In this document: positions 1 to 7,980 of the stretch, piece after piece
Layout: every line of letters begins with the position of its first letter
Numbering within the stretch: position 1 is the stretch's first letter
From: an uncultured Desulfovibrio sp.
GTDB taxonomy: Bacteria > Desulfobacterota > Desulfovibrionia > Desulfovibrionales > Desulfovibrionaceae
NCBI RefSeq assembly: GCF_902477725.1
Contig: NZ_CABSIF010000008.1
Span: 1 to 64,000, forward strand
DNA length: 64,000 nt
Direction: 5' to 3'
Made by a program: the position numbers and the translations under genes
The notes under the pieces: model-generated
The model's database searches: none
The model's input: the letters and a program-made list of their open reading frames with translations, nothing else
Told to the model about the DNA's origin: nothing

Positions 1-503
1 AAGCCGGTCTGTTCTTCAATAAACGGTTCCAGAGCCGCTGTGAGGGCCTCTGTGGCATTGTCGAAATCTTCCATGATTTCGTTGCCAGCCTCTATGCCCT
101 GGTTGATGTAAGTATCGGCCATCTTGCGGCCCAGCGCGTACATGGCGTCAAACGATTTGACCAGTGCGGCAAGCCTTTCCTGTGATTTTTTGTTGTTCTC
201 AAGAACAAATTTGTTTTTGAATTTCTCTGCATGCTCATGGAAGGTATTTGCCACTTCCTGCGCGTCTTTGTAACCATCAGGGTTGTGCGTTGCGGAAACG
301 TCAGACAGGTATTGCTGCACCTGCACGGTTTGCAGTTTCATATCTGCAGCCAGCATGGCCAGCGGCATGCTTTCATTGCTTGTTGTGTCGGCAAGGCTGT
401 CGGCCTGGCTCAGATTGTGGCGCATGATCAAGGCGCTGAGCAGCATCAGAAAAAAAATGGAACCAAAACCCAACCAAAGCCGGGTTGCTACTTTGAACTG
501 CAT
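1..503 (-). CDS. Methyl-accepting chemotaxis protein, N-terminal part (runs off window)
   Basis: This is the first ~167 residues of a membrane chemoreceptor; the rest lies outside the window. It starts MQFKVATRLWLGFG, followed by a hydrophobic segment (about residues 8-28). A helical periplasmic region then continues to the edge and looks like a four-helix-bundle sensor. The start is set by a strong GGAGG six bases upstream of the ATG. The cytoplasmic methyl-accepting domain is not visible, so the family call rests on the N-terminal layout and on the second chemoreceptor just upstream on the same strand. A histidine kinase sensor half cannot be fully excluded. Confidence 0.75.
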   Translation of the reverse strand, partial: MQFKVATRLWLGFGSIFFLMLLSALIMRHNLSQADSLADTTSNESMPLAMLAADMKLQTVQVQQYLSDVSATHNPDGYKDAQEVANTFHEHAEKFKNKFVLENNKKSQERLAALVKSFDAMYALGRKMADTYINQGIEAGNEIMEDFDNATEALTAALEPFIEEQTG

Positions 504-569
504 GTCGCGCCTCCCCCAAAAGCATCAGGTTGAATGGCCGCAACAAGTGCGGACAAAAGTATTACACAG

Positions 570-598
570 ATATAACAAGTTGAAATTTATATGTTAAA
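570..598 (-). promoter_or_regulatory. Candidate sigma-70 promoter for the partial chemoreceptor
   Basis: On the minus strand, TTTAAC (593-598) and TTATAT (570-575) are separated by 17 bases. This lies about 70 bases upstream of the ATG at 503. It is a reasonable -35/-10 pair found by eye only. Confidence 0.4.
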
Positions 599-810
599 CG
601 TGGGAATAATTCTAGCATCTACTATGAACCACAGAGTATGTGATACCCCGAAAATCGGCTTGGTATGCAGATGCAGCCATTCCAAGCATTTTGGTTATAA
701 TCAGCCTAATGCGCCTTGCGGACTGTGTCCATACACTGCGGCAAAAAAATATTGCTTATTGATTTCAGGAACTGCGGGGCGCGCGTGCGCAATATTTGCT
801 GCACTGACGC

Positions 811-836
811 AAAAAAGCCGCCCGGTGATGGACGGC
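811..836 (-). terminator. Rho-independent terminator of chemoreceptor gene
   Basis: On the minus strand, GCCGTCC pairs with GGGCGGC (one mismatch) around a six-base loop, followed by six T. It sits 32 bases past the stop of the 868-2631 gene. Confidence 0.75.
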
Positions 837-867
837 CTTTTGCAAAGAACAATTGCGCTCAGGAGCT

Positions 868-2631
868 TCAGCCCTGATTTTTCATGTCGCGGATAAGCCC
901 TTGCAACACCTGCGCCTGCTGCGCAAGGCCATCAACGGCATGCGCGGCATTTTCCATTGTCTGAGCCGTTTCGGCAGAAATGGTTGCAACCTGCTCAACG
1001 GATTTGTTGATCTCCTCGCTGGCGGCAGACTGCTGCTCGCTTGCAGCGGCAATAGCCTGAACCTGATCATTCACCAGGTGAACAAGCTCAAGAATCTGTT
1101 TGAGCGAACCGCCGGAGCGGATGGAAAGTTTGGTCGCCTCTTCAATGGCGCTGGCGCTCTGTTCCACATTCACAATATTTTTTCGTGTCCCGGCCTGAAT
1201 ATCACCAATGGCCCGGCCCACCTCCTGAGTGGCAGACATGGTTTTTTCCGCCAGTTTGCGCACCTCATCAGCAACAACGGCAAAGCCGCGCCCGGCATCG
1301 CCCGCCCGGGCAGCTTCTATGGCGGCGTTAAGCGCAAGCAGGTTGGTCTGGTCGGCAATGTCGGCAATAACACTCATAACTTGCCCGATGCTTTCGGCCT
1401 GTTTGCCCAGCACGTCCATATCCTGCCGGATGGCAAGGGATTGCGTGTGCACCGACTCAATGCCCTTGACCGCATCGTTGACAATTTGCGCGCCTTCCAG
1501 AGCCTGTTGCCGGGTCTGGTCTGCAATGCCGGCGGCCTGCTGCGCGTTTTGGGCAACTTCGCGCACGGTGGCGTTCATTTGCTCCATTGCCGTGGCTGTT
1601 TCGCGCACGCGGCCAGACTGATCGTCAGCCCCGCTGCGGGATTGGTCTATCTTGACCGCAAGATCCTGCGAAGCGCTGGAGACAATTTCAACCACATGTT
1701 CCAGTTGGCTGGCTGCGTGGAGCATCCCTTCGCTTTTGGCGCTCTCTGCAAGAGATTGCGCTTTTTGGGCTTCCGCAAGGGCTTTTCTGGCTTCTTCGCG
1801 GTCATGCTCCGCTTCAGCCTGTGCGGTGGAAGAAGCCTTGCGGTAGTTTGCCAGATTGTCTGCCGTGCTGTTTAGCGCCAGAGCCAGAGTGCTCAGGCTG
1901 GCAAAACTTCCGGCAGCGAGGCGTTCATCTGACTGCTGGGTGCCAAGGGTAGAGGCAAAAGACACACACTGGCGCATGGCGCGCAGATCCCTGTTGGTCA
2001 GGAAATATCCTGCGCAATACACCAGACATATGGCAAAAATAAACTCAATCCACATCAGGGTGCGCCGCGATGCGATGTCATCATTCATTTCGGCCATGGC
2101 TGTTTCAGCAAGGGCGGTAATATTTGCGTCAAATTTTTCAAAATGTTCGCGAAATGCCACGGCATAGGGCGTGGCTTCCTTTTCATAGGTCTTGTAGGTG
2201 AGGTAGCGCTGGTCTGCGGGGATATCCTTTAAGGGAGCAACAAGGCTCTGGCCGTTGTTCATGAATGCAATGGCCGCCTCGTGAGCTTTATCCGTCAAGG
2301 CTTTGGAGTCTGCGGGCAGCTTGAGGGAGGAGAGCGTGGCAAAGTGCTTTTTAACGGCGGCAATGGCTGTGTCTATTTGCTTGAGGTCTTTGTCAATATT
2401 GCTGCCAAGCATGATATTTCTTGTTAACCGACTAAAATAATTTATATTTTTAGTTACTTCCAGGGCAATAATTCTGCCTGCGATGGCGGTATCGCGGGTG
2501 TGGGCATATTTGATTTCAATATTGTTAATTGCCTGTAACGAAAAACAAAATAGCCCGGCCATGGCAATGGCCCCAACAGAAATAGTAAGGATAAATTTTC
2601 CACGTAACGTATGCAGTATCTGGCTGATCAA
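868..2631 (-). CDS. Methyl-accepting chemotaxis protein
   Basis: Full-length membrane chemoreceptor of 587 aa. A first transmembrane helix (about 13-33) is followed by a ~155-residue helical periplasmic domain. A second helix lies at about 190-210, then a linker and a long coiled-coil methyl-accepting domain. The highly conserved hairpin tip is visible ([15 protein letters not shown], then [16 protein letters not shown]). It should signal through CheA/CheW to flagellar motors; the ligand is unknown. The start is a TTG with GGAGG seven bases upstream; no ATG in this frame is as well placed. It ends in its own terminator. A second chemoreceptor follows on the same strand, suggesting duplicated sensors under separate promoters. 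Confidence 0.93.
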   Translation of the reverse strand: MISQILHTLRGKFILTISVGAIAMAGLFCFSLQAINNIEIKYAHTRDTAIAGRIIALEVTKNINYFSRLTRNIMLGSNIDKDLKQIDTAIAAVKKHFATLSSLKLPADSKALTDKAHEAAIAFMNNGQSLVAPLKDIPADQRYLTYKTYEKEATPYAVAFREHFEKFDANITALAETAMAEMNDDIASRRTLMWIEFIFAICLVYCAGYFLTNRDLRAMRQCVSFASTLGTQQSDERLAAGSFASLSTLALALNSTADNLANYRKASSTAQAEAEHDREEARKALAEAQKAQSLAESAKSEGMLHAASQLEHVVEIVSSASQDLAVKIDQSRSGADDQSGRVRETATAMEQMNATVREVAQNAQQAAGIADQTRQQALEGAQIVNDAVKGIESVHTQSLAIRQDMDVLGKQAESIGQVMSVIADIADQTNLLALNAAIEAARAGDAGRGFAVVADEVRKLAEKTMSATQEVGRAIGDIQAGTRKNIVNVEQSASAIEEATKLSIRSGGSLKQILELVHLVNDQVQAIAAASEQQSAASEEINKSVEQVATISAETAQTMENAAHAVDGLAQQAQVLQGLIRDMKNQG

Positions 2632-3424
2632 AACAGTTCCTCCGCAGGCAATTTAATATCATGATGGACGATTTACAGCGCAATATTGCTAACAAGCCGC
2701 ATCGGCAGAAACTGTTTGCTGTTTATCAAGCCGCGTCATGCGTTGGTATCAATAGTAGTGATGCTGCAATTTTATTTTCGGAATTTATGTTATAATGTTT
2801 ATGTTTCATAAATATAAATATTTTTTTCACATGCTGTGGCTTATGCGAAAAACAAATGCCTAAAAATACTATATTCGATAATATTTGCTTAGAAATATTT
2901 TTATGACTTGCTGTAGTAATGTTGATGTTATTTTTTTGGACAGGGCGGTGTGCTATTATTACAATTGAGTTATCTAATTTATGAACTGACTACTGCTGTA
3001 TTGGTGGTATTTATATGTCTTGATGGGCTAAAAATCGCTCACAAATTTTTTGTTCATATTTTTATAGTATTTTGAGGAGCAGATGCCGCTCAATAATCTT
3101 TTTGAACTCACTATTTTTTTGAAATGTATGATTCGGCATAAACATGAAAAAAAATTATCCGATAAGTGTAGACCCTTGGGACGGTCATAATTAATTGTCC
3201 ATATATCATGTTTCAAGACATTCTCTATAGTTTTATCCAGCATAAATATATTACTTACAACACAATTTGTATTCTGAAAAACTATCTCCATTTCCTTATT
3301 ATTGATCGTATGCACTGAATATATGATTTGTTACCAATGTTTTGACAGGAAACAAAAACGTACTGGAACAGATATTGCTAATGATTTCAGGCAGGAAAAA
3401 AAGTAAAATCTGGAAGTAAGTGAG
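2632..3424. other. AT-rich intergenic region
   Basis: About 790 bases, clearly richer in A/T than the flanking genes and with many poly-T and poly-A stretches. It separates divergently transcribed chemoreceptor and diguanylate cyclase genes, so it must contain both promoters. A 95-codon frame at 3028-3315 (minus) exists but has no recognisable domain and no good ribosome site. I see no RNA gene or repeat. Low GC in such a GC-rich setting suggests either a regulatory region or a decayed insertion. Confidence 0.5.
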
Positions 3425-5050
3425 ATGGTCATGAACAGACACAGGCTTATGAATATTTTTCGGTTTGATACGATCAGGGGGCGTATCCGCGCTTATACAA
3501 TTGCCATTGTCTGTATTCCAATTATCATTGCAGCTCTTTTTTTTATTTTCTTTCAGCAAGAACGCCTTATCCAGCATGAAAAAAAGCAACTTGCTGAAAC
3601 TCTGGGCCAAAATAAAAATACAATTGAAGCTTATGTGGACGTGTGCTTTCAGGATGTTTCATTTTTGACAAAAATTATTAAAGCGCACAGATCAGATATG
3701 AAAAGTGCTGCAAAAGAATTTAGCGATTACGATGAAAGCCATACAGGCATTGCAGCAGCGGTATTTGTTAATGCACAGGGCATTTCAGAAATTGACTCTA
3801 TGGGCAAACCTGGTTTGTACGGGGGGGACAGGTATTACTTTAAACAAGCAATGATGGGCCGCCGCGCAATTACTACAGGAATCAACGGGCGTGTTTCTGG
3901 CAAGCCCGTGTGCATGTTTTCAATGCCAGTGACTAATCAGGATGGGGAATTTGACGGAGTCGTATTTTTGTCCATTCTCGTGGGCGAGCTTGACGCATGG
4001 CTGCACGGATCTTTTGTGCCGGACAAGCAGGGGTTGATACTGTGCGATGCGCAGGGAAACATACTCGCACCCCACAGGGTGGTTGCAAGCAACGCAGACG
4101 ATGCAGCAAAGCAAATTCCCTTGCAGCTTATGCAACTTGATGAACATGGTCAGGTATTCGTGAACGATCAGGGCGTGAGCATGCTCGGCGCTTCCGTTGC
4201 TGTTGGGAACGGCGGTTGGCGGCTGGTGTATTTTCGGTCAGTAGACGAAATTCTGACAGGGTACCGCTGGCTTACAATTTTTGTCGGCCTTGGATCGCTG
4301 TGCGCCATATTGTTCATGATGCCACTGATGCGGCGCTTTTGTCGCAGCATTGAAGCCCCGCTTGAGGAGCTTACGGCCTATGCGCTTGAGCTGCGTAAAA
4401 ATAATTATGAGGCAACAGGGCAATTGTGTGACCAGAAAGATATGCCCAGCGAACTCAAAATTCTGTTTGATGCGTTTACCGTAATGAGTTTCAGGGTCGC
4501 CAGGCAGATTAAAAAGGCCGAGGCCGTGAGCCTGAAAGACGCGCTGACAGGCCTGCATAACCGTCGTTTTTTGCAGGTTATGGGTACGGAATTTCTTAAA
4601 AAAACGCATTCATCAGGCCAGCAGTGCGCCTGCCTGATGCTTGATATCGACCACTTTAAAACTATCAACGACACCTTTGGGCACAATGCGGGCGATATGG
4701 TGTTGCAGCACACTGCGCGGATAATCAATGCCAGCGTGCGTAGTGCGGACCTCCTAGTGCGCTATGGAGGCGAGGAGTTTGTGGTTCTTGTTGCCTGTAC
4801 GGATGCCCGGCAAGGCGAAGAGCTTGCCCACCGCATACGGCATGCGGTGGCAGCGAACCCCTTGCTGCATGACGACAACTCGCTTTCGGTAACAATAAGC
4901 ATTGGGGTGGCGGTATGCGCAGATATGGCAGACATGGTGGAATCGCCAGAATCCGCCGAGGCGGCGTTGGCCGTCATGCTGATCCGGGCAGATAAAGCCC
5001 TGTATGCAGCCAAGGAAGCGGGGCGTGATGCCGTGGTAGTTGCAGCCTGA
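3425..5050 (+). CDS. Membrane-bound diguanylate cyclase with extracytoplasmic sensor domain
   Basis: Makes cyclic di-GMP from two GTP. The 541-aa protein has a transmembrane helix (about 22-42), then a ~230-residue extracytoplasmic region with Cache-like features (a YGGDRYYFKQA segment, then TGINGRVSGKP). A second helix (about 280-300) and a HAMP-like linker follow, then a GGDEF domain from about residue 365. The active-site loop reads GGEEF, so catalysis should be intact. An RxxD (RSAD) sits five residues before it, the standard product-inhibition site. GGAAGTAAGTGAG precedes the ATG; a second in-frame Met two codons later is also possible. Monocistronic, with a terminator at 5132-5188. Confidence 0.93.
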   Translation: MVMNRHRLMNIFRFDTIRGRIRAYTIAIVCIPIIIAALFFIFFQQERLIQHEKKQLAETLGQNKNTIEAYVDVCFQDVSFLTKIIKAHRSDMKSAAKEFSDYDESHTGIAAAVFVNAQGISEIDSMGKPGLYGGDRYYFKQAMMGRRAITTGINGRVSGKPVCMFSMPVTNQDGEFDGVVFLSILVGELDAWLHGSFVPDKQGLILCDAQGNILAPHRVVASNADDAAKQIPLQLMQLDEHGQVFVNDQGVSMLGASVAVGNGGWRLVYFRSVDEILTGYRWLTIFVGLGSLCAILFMMPLMRRFCRSIEAPLEELTAYALELRKNNYEATGQLCDQKDMPSELKILFDAFTVMSFRVARQIKKAEAVSLKDALTGLHNRRFLQVMGTEFLKKTHSSGQQCACLMLDIDHFKTINDTFGHNAGDMVLQHTARIINASVRSADLLVRYGGEEFVVLVACTDARQGEELAHRIRHAVAANPLLHDDNSLSVTISIGVAVCADMADMVESPESAEAALAVMLIRADKALYAAKEAGRDAVVVAA

Positions 5051-5364
5051 AGCGGCGACCGCATCATGCCATGTTACACCTAAATCAGTAACAGCCCGCA
5101 AAAGCGGTTATCTGTTAGCCTTGAGCGATAGAAGGTGGCAGGGAGCCTTTGTGCAGAATTGTGCGCACGGCCTGCCACCTTTCTTTTCTTGTCGTACGCG
5201 TTCGATTGGCTACAGACTGAAACTCATGCTGTTATGGATCACGTATGTCATTCTGAGATTGAAATGTTGTTATCAATAATTTCTGCTTATCTGCTTTAGT
5301 CATACTGTCAAAACATCTAATGTATGTTCGTAATGCCCAAGATAAAGAAATTGTTGTTACTATA
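5051..5364. other. Intergenic region between convergent genes
   Basis: 314 bases between two converging genes. The only structure seen is the hairpin terminator at 5132-5188. The rest is AT-leaning with no supported gene. Confidence 0.55.
5132..5188 (+). terminator. Terminator after diguanylate cyclase gene
   Basis: An 11-base perfect stem, AAGGTGGCAGG (5132-5142) with CCTGCCACCTT (5171-5181), encloses a smaller GTGC/GCAC stem. It is followed by the T-rich TTCTTTTCTT. Confidence 0.65.
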
Positions 5365-5751
5365 CTAATTCGGCTGTCTTGTTGCATCCGTGTTCTCTCG
5401 TGCCATTGCCTCAACGTATTCTCTTAATGCCACGGCATTATTCATTTCTGTAGCTTTGGCGGCGTAGAGCAGTATCACTATCGGATTCTGGCGAAGGATG
5501 GTTTGCAGTTGCGCAACAGCAGCCGGGGCGGCATCAAGCTCGGCGAAATAGCGCTCCTTGAATTCTGGCCATTTGGTTTCATCGTGTGCGAACCACTTTC
5601 GCAGGTTGTTTGATGGGGCGATATCTTTTAGCCACACATCCCACAGGGCGGCGCTTTTGGAAATCCCGCGGGGCCACAGCCTGTCCACAAGAACCCGTAT
5701 TCCTGCTGGCTCGGCATCGTGTGCGTATACGCGGCGCAAAATAATGTTCAT
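5365..5751 (-). CDS. DUF488 family protein (YeaO-like)
   Basis: A 128-aa protein of the DUF488/YeaO family, whose members average about 115-130 aa. Diagnostic blocks are RVLVDRLWPRGISK near the N-terminus, a WLKDIAPSNNLRKWF segment, and a C-terminal stretch around NPIVILLYAAKATEMNNAVAL. The biochemical role of the family is not established. The ATG at 5751 was chosen because homology-like sequence begins at MNIILRRVYA and an AGGG lies upstream; an in-frame start 20 codons further up adds unrelated sequence. It stands alone between intergenic gaps. Confidence 0.85.
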   Translation of the reverse strand: MNIILRRVYAHDAEPAGIRVLVDRLWPRGISKSAALWDVWLKDIAPSNNLRKWFAHDETKWPEFKERYFAELDAAPAAVAQLQTILRQNPIVILLYAAKATEMNNAVALREYVEAMARENTDATRQPN

Positions 5752-6102
5752 GGCAGTTAACCCTGTTTGGGGCGAGGCATACTGGGGGCACTTCTGCGGC
5801 CAGTAGGGCACGGGATCAGCCTTTATAGCCGATGCGCCGCAGCAAAGGCTGGGCAGTCTGTGCGCGAGAGCCTACAGGCCGGGGCAGCTTTTCTAAAATT
5901 GCGCAGCGTGATGGACAATGCAAGTCAAAATAGCCGAGTGACTTACCCGGCAGATTTCTTCGCCCGCAATCAGATGGATGGAAAGAGGTTTAAGCACGGC
6001 GGCCCGCATTGGGAGATATGGTAGGGAGATTATAGCGGCGTGCTGCGGATTTGCGCCGTGTAGCGCCCGCTTAAAGGAAAAATCCTGGAATGATTATATA
6101 AG
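5752..6102. other. Intergenic region, nothing recognised
   Basis: About 350 bases upstream of the first tRNA-Pro promoter. A plus-strand frame of 85 codons (5767-6024) starts with no ribosome site and resembles nothing, so I do not call it. It should contain the promoter of the DUF488 gene. Confidence 0.5.
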
Positions 6103-6131
6103 TTGACAGGCTCGGCAGTTCCGCGTAGATA
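6103..6131 (+). promoter_or_regulatory. Promoter of tRNA-Pro copy 1
   Basis: Consensus -35 TTGACA (6103-6108), a 17-base spacer, then -10 TAGATA (6126-6131). The tRNA begins 13 bases after the -10. The second tRNA copy has the same arrangement, which supports it. Confidence 0.8.
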
Positions 6132-6143
6132 CACCTTTCGCGT

Positions 6144-6220
6144 CGGGATGTAGCGCAGCCTGGGAGCGCACTTGAATGGGGTTCAAGGGGTCGAAGGTTC
6201 AAATCCTTTCATCCCGACCA
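6144..6220 (+). tRNA. tRNA-Pro (anticodon GGG), copy 1
   Basis: A 77-base cloverleaf. The acceptor stem CGGGATG pairs with CATCCCG and is followed by ACCA, so the 3' CCA is encoded. The anticodon stem CTTGA/TCAAG holds the loop ATGGGGT, giving anticodon GGG (proline, CCC/CCU codons). The T arm contains GGTTCAAATCC. An identical gene lies inverted at 7850-7926. Confidence 0.96.
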
Positions 6221-6227
6221 GAGATTT

Positions 6228-6262
6228 AAAGGGAATTCATGGAAACATGGATTCCCTTTTCT
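6228..6262 (+). terminator. Terminator of tRNA-Pro copy 1
   Basis: A 14-base stem (AAAGGGAATTCATG with CATGGATTCCCTTT, one G-T wobble) closed by a GAAA tetraloop and ending in a T run. Copy 2 has an A-T pair at the wobble position, so the stem is conserved in both copies. Confidence 0.85.
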
Positions 6263-6458
6263 CGTTTTTAACGGCTGTTTTTCCGCTTTCAATCGACAAA
6301 AAACCAGATTTCCCTGTCTGCAAGTTCAAAAAATCTGTTTTTTTACCTCACCACGCATAATTTGTGCCAAAAACAGTTGCCTGACTGTTGTCGTCAAGAA
6401 AAAAAAGGAATATGCAGAAAGCAAACCTGTTTTTTCGGCAAAACCAAGGAGGGTCATC

Positions 6459-7139
6459 ATGTTTAAGCGTCTTATGCTTGCATTGGTTCTGTCCCTTGCA
6501 CTCGCGGCTCCTGCGGCTGCGGAAAACACCGGCGTTTATGGCGGTCTAAAATTTATTGATTCCATTCAAAGCACTGGCCCGTTCTCTTTGAGCGGGGATG
6601 TGAAGGGGCTTGGCGTAGGTCAGTATTCGCAAAACACCGTTGGGGGCGGCATTTTTGTGGGGTACGACTTTTACCCGCAGTTTCAGGTGCCCATGCGCAC
6701 AGAACTGGAATACGCGATACGAAGCAATATGACCAAAACCTGGGATCAGAAGGTAAATGGCGGAACGGCCTCGTTTAAGGGCGAGTGGGGCGTGCAGACG
6801 CTGTTTGCCAACGCATATTGGGACTTCCACAACTCCACGGCCTTTACTCCTTACCTCGGCGGTGGCCTTGGCATGGGATTCATCAAGACCAAGTACACTG
6901 CAGACGTTGACGGCGATGGGGATTCCGGCAGCCTGACGCAGTATGATACCGTTTTTGCATGGAATCTGGGCGCGGGCTGTTCCTATGCCTTTACGGAAAA
7001 CATCTCGGCAGATCTGGCCTACCGCTTTGTGGGGCTGGGCTATACCGACATCAGCAAGCGCGTTGACGACAACAAGGTTTCCATCGGCAATACTCCGTAT
7101 GCCAATGAATTCAGCCTTGGCCTGCGCTTTACGTTCTAG
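6459..7139 (+). CDS. Outer-membrane beta-barrel protein
   Basis: 226 aa with a clear Sec signal peptide (MFKRLMLALVLSLALAAPAAA, cleavage after AAA about residue 21). The rest alternates polar and hydrophobic residues in short strands with Gly- and aromatic-rich turns, typical of an eight-stranded barrel of the OmpW/opacity-protein type. It ends in a C-terminal phenylalanine (GLRFTF), the usual BAM recognition signal. A strong AAGGAGGG lies seven bases before the ATG. It has its own terminator at 7174-7202. It lies inside the segment bracketed by the inverted tRNA-Pro copies. The substrate is unknown. Confidence 0.88.
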   Translation: MFKRLMLALVLSLALAAPAAAENTGVYGGLKFIDSIQSTGPFSLSGDVKGLGVGQYSQNTVGGGIFVGYDFYPQFQVPMRTELEYAIRSNMTKTWDQKVNGGTASFKGEWGVQTLFANAYWDFHNSTAFTPYLGGGLGMGFIKTKYTADVDGDGDSGSLTQYDTVFAWNLGAGCSYAFTENISADLAYRFVGLGYTDISKRVDDNKVSIGNTPYANEFSLGLRFTF

Positions 7140-7173
7140 GCATAGGAAACGACAAACTGTCAGCTAGATCAGT

Positions 7174-7202
7174 GGGCCGGGGATTTCTCCGGCCCTTTTT
7201 TT
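7174..7202 (+). terminator. Terminator after outer-membrane protein gene
   Basis: A GGGCCGG/CCGGCCC perfect stem with a GGATTTCT loop and a T run (seven T). Confidence 0.9.
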
Positions 7203-7238
7203 GTGTGTTATTGCCGCAATAACCGCGCTTGGCTACGG

Positions 7239-7268
7239 TTGACCATATCGATAGATAAATAATATAAA
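7239..7268 (+). promoter_or_regulatory. Candidate promoter of DinB-like gene
   Basis: TTGACC (7239-7244) and TATAAA (7263-7268) with an 18-base spacer, 33 bases upstream of the ATG at 7302 and just past the preceding terminator. Confidence 0.55.
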
Positions 7269-7301
7269 GTATCTTGTCGCCACCCTGTCACTGGAGATGT
7301 T

Positions 7302-7766
7302 ATGGACCTGAAAAAAGGACAAGACATAATTGATGGCTTTGACGCGCTGTTACAGTCTACAGATCCAGCCCTCGCGCATGTGCGGGTGGCGGCAGACGCA
7401 TGGACGCTTACGGAAATTGTCGGCCATCTTGTAGATTCTGCTGCCAACAACCATCAACGGTTTGCTCGCTTGATATCGGGCAATCTTGAGCAGTTTCCCC
7501 CGTATGAAGCGGAAACTTTTGTAGCGGTTCAGCAGTATGACGGCTGTGATTTTGCAGAAATGGCAAAGTTCTGGCGGCAGTATAACTGGATGCTCATGCA
7601 CATAATGCGGGCAATACCAGCCACAGCTCTTGAGAATATGTGGCAGCGCCCGGATGGGGCAAAGTCGCTACGGACTCTTGTTGAAGGCTATTTTGAGCAT
7701 ATACAGATGCACACAGACCAGTATCGCGAGCGCATGCAGCAAATACAGGATCTAGCGCACATCTGA
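7302..7766 (+). CDS. DinB-like four-helix-bundle protein
   Basis: A 154-aa all-helical protein resembling the DinB/YfiT-like metal-dependent superfamily. The N-terminal block TLTEIVGHLVDSAANNHQRF carries the typical first histidine. The C-terminal block EHIQMHTDQYRER carries the H-x3-H pair that usually completes the metal site. Characterised relatives include thiol transferases acting in bacillithiol- or mycothiol-type pathways, but the substrate here cannot be inferred. GGAG lies five bases before the ATG and a promoter-like pair lies just upstream. It sits inside the tRNA-bracketed segment, ending 84 bases before the inverted tRNA copy. Confidence 0.82.
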   Translation: MDLKKGQDIIDGFDALLQSTDPALAHVRVAADAWTLTEIVGHLVDSAANNHQRFARLISGNLEQFPPYEAETFVAVQQYDGCDFAEMAKFWRQYNWMLMHIMRAIPATALENMWQRPDGAKSLRTLVEGYFEHIQMHTDQYRERMQQIQDLAHI

Positions 7767-7810
7767 CGCCTTATCTTCAATATTGAAATGGCAAAAAAAT
7801 ACAAACGAGA

Positions 7811-7843
7811 AAAGGGAATTCATGTTTCCATGAATTCCCTTTA
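7811..7843 (-). terminator. Terminator of tRNA-Pro copy 2
   Basis: AAAGGGAATTCATG pairs perfectly with CATGAATTCCCTTT around a GAAA loop on the minus strand, then T-rich sequence. Being nearly palindromic, it may also stop plus-strand transcription from the DinB-like gene. Confidence 0.85.
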
Positions 7844-7849
7844 AATCTC

Positions 7850-7926
7850 TGGTCGGGATGAAAGGATTTGAACCTTCGACCCCTTGAACCCCATTCAAGT
7901 GCGCTCCCAGGCTGCGCTACATCCCG
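7850..7926 (-). tRNA. tRNA-Pro (anticodon GGG), copy 2
   Basis: Base-for-base identical to the tRNA at 6144-6220, on the opposite strand, including the encoded CCA and the GGG anticodon. It has its own promoter at 7939-7967. Confidence 0.96.
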
Positions 7927-7938
7927 ACGCGAAAAGAG

Positions 7939-7967
7939 TAACTACGCGGAACAGCCCTGCCTGTCAA
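7939..7967 (-). promoter_or_regulatory. Promoter of tRNA-Pro copy 2
   Basis: On the minus strand TTGACA (7962-7967) and TAGTTA (7939-7944) are separated by 17 bases. The -35 box lies only 13 bases past the stop codon of the branching enzyme gene on the same strand. Confidence 0.78.
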
Positions 7968-7980
7968 CATTTTTGCAACA

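Larger units (their letters stand above)
504..867. other. Intergenic region between two chemoreceptor genes
   Basis: This 364-base gap holds the terminator of the upstream chemoreceptor gene (811-836) and a possible promoter for the downstream one (570-598). I see no convincing gene. Short open frames crossing it show no protein-like composition. Confidence 0.6.
6103..6267 (+). repeat. Inverted repeat arm 1 (promoter + tRNA-Pro + terminator)
   Basis: About 165 bases that recur in reverse orientation at 7803-7967. From 6118 to 6267 the two copies differ at only a few positions: three in the leader and one in the terminator stem. The 77-base tRNA is identical. The upstream part is more diverged but keeps the promoter boxes. 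The arms enclose about 1.5 kb with two genes. Confidence 0.9.
7803..7967 (-). repeat. Inverted repeat arm 2 (promoter + tRNA-Pro + terminator)
   Basis: Reverse-complement counterpart of 6103-6267. Its minus-strand order is TTGACA, 17-base spacer, TAGTTA, tRNA, hairpin terminator. Identity across the tRNA is complete. Confidence 0.9.

Noticed and set aside
3028..3315. 95-codon minus-strand frame in the AT-rich gap
   Set aside because: No ribosome site, no domain, and long frames arise by chance in this stretch; kept only as a note.
5767..6024. 85-codon plus-strand frame
   Set aside because: No ribosome site and no family resemblance; overlaps the likely DUF488 promoter region.
6103..7967. 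Genomic island or prophage inserted at tRNA-Pro
   Set aside because: The tRNA copies are full-length and inverted, not a gene plus direct-repeat attachment fragment, and no integrase is present.
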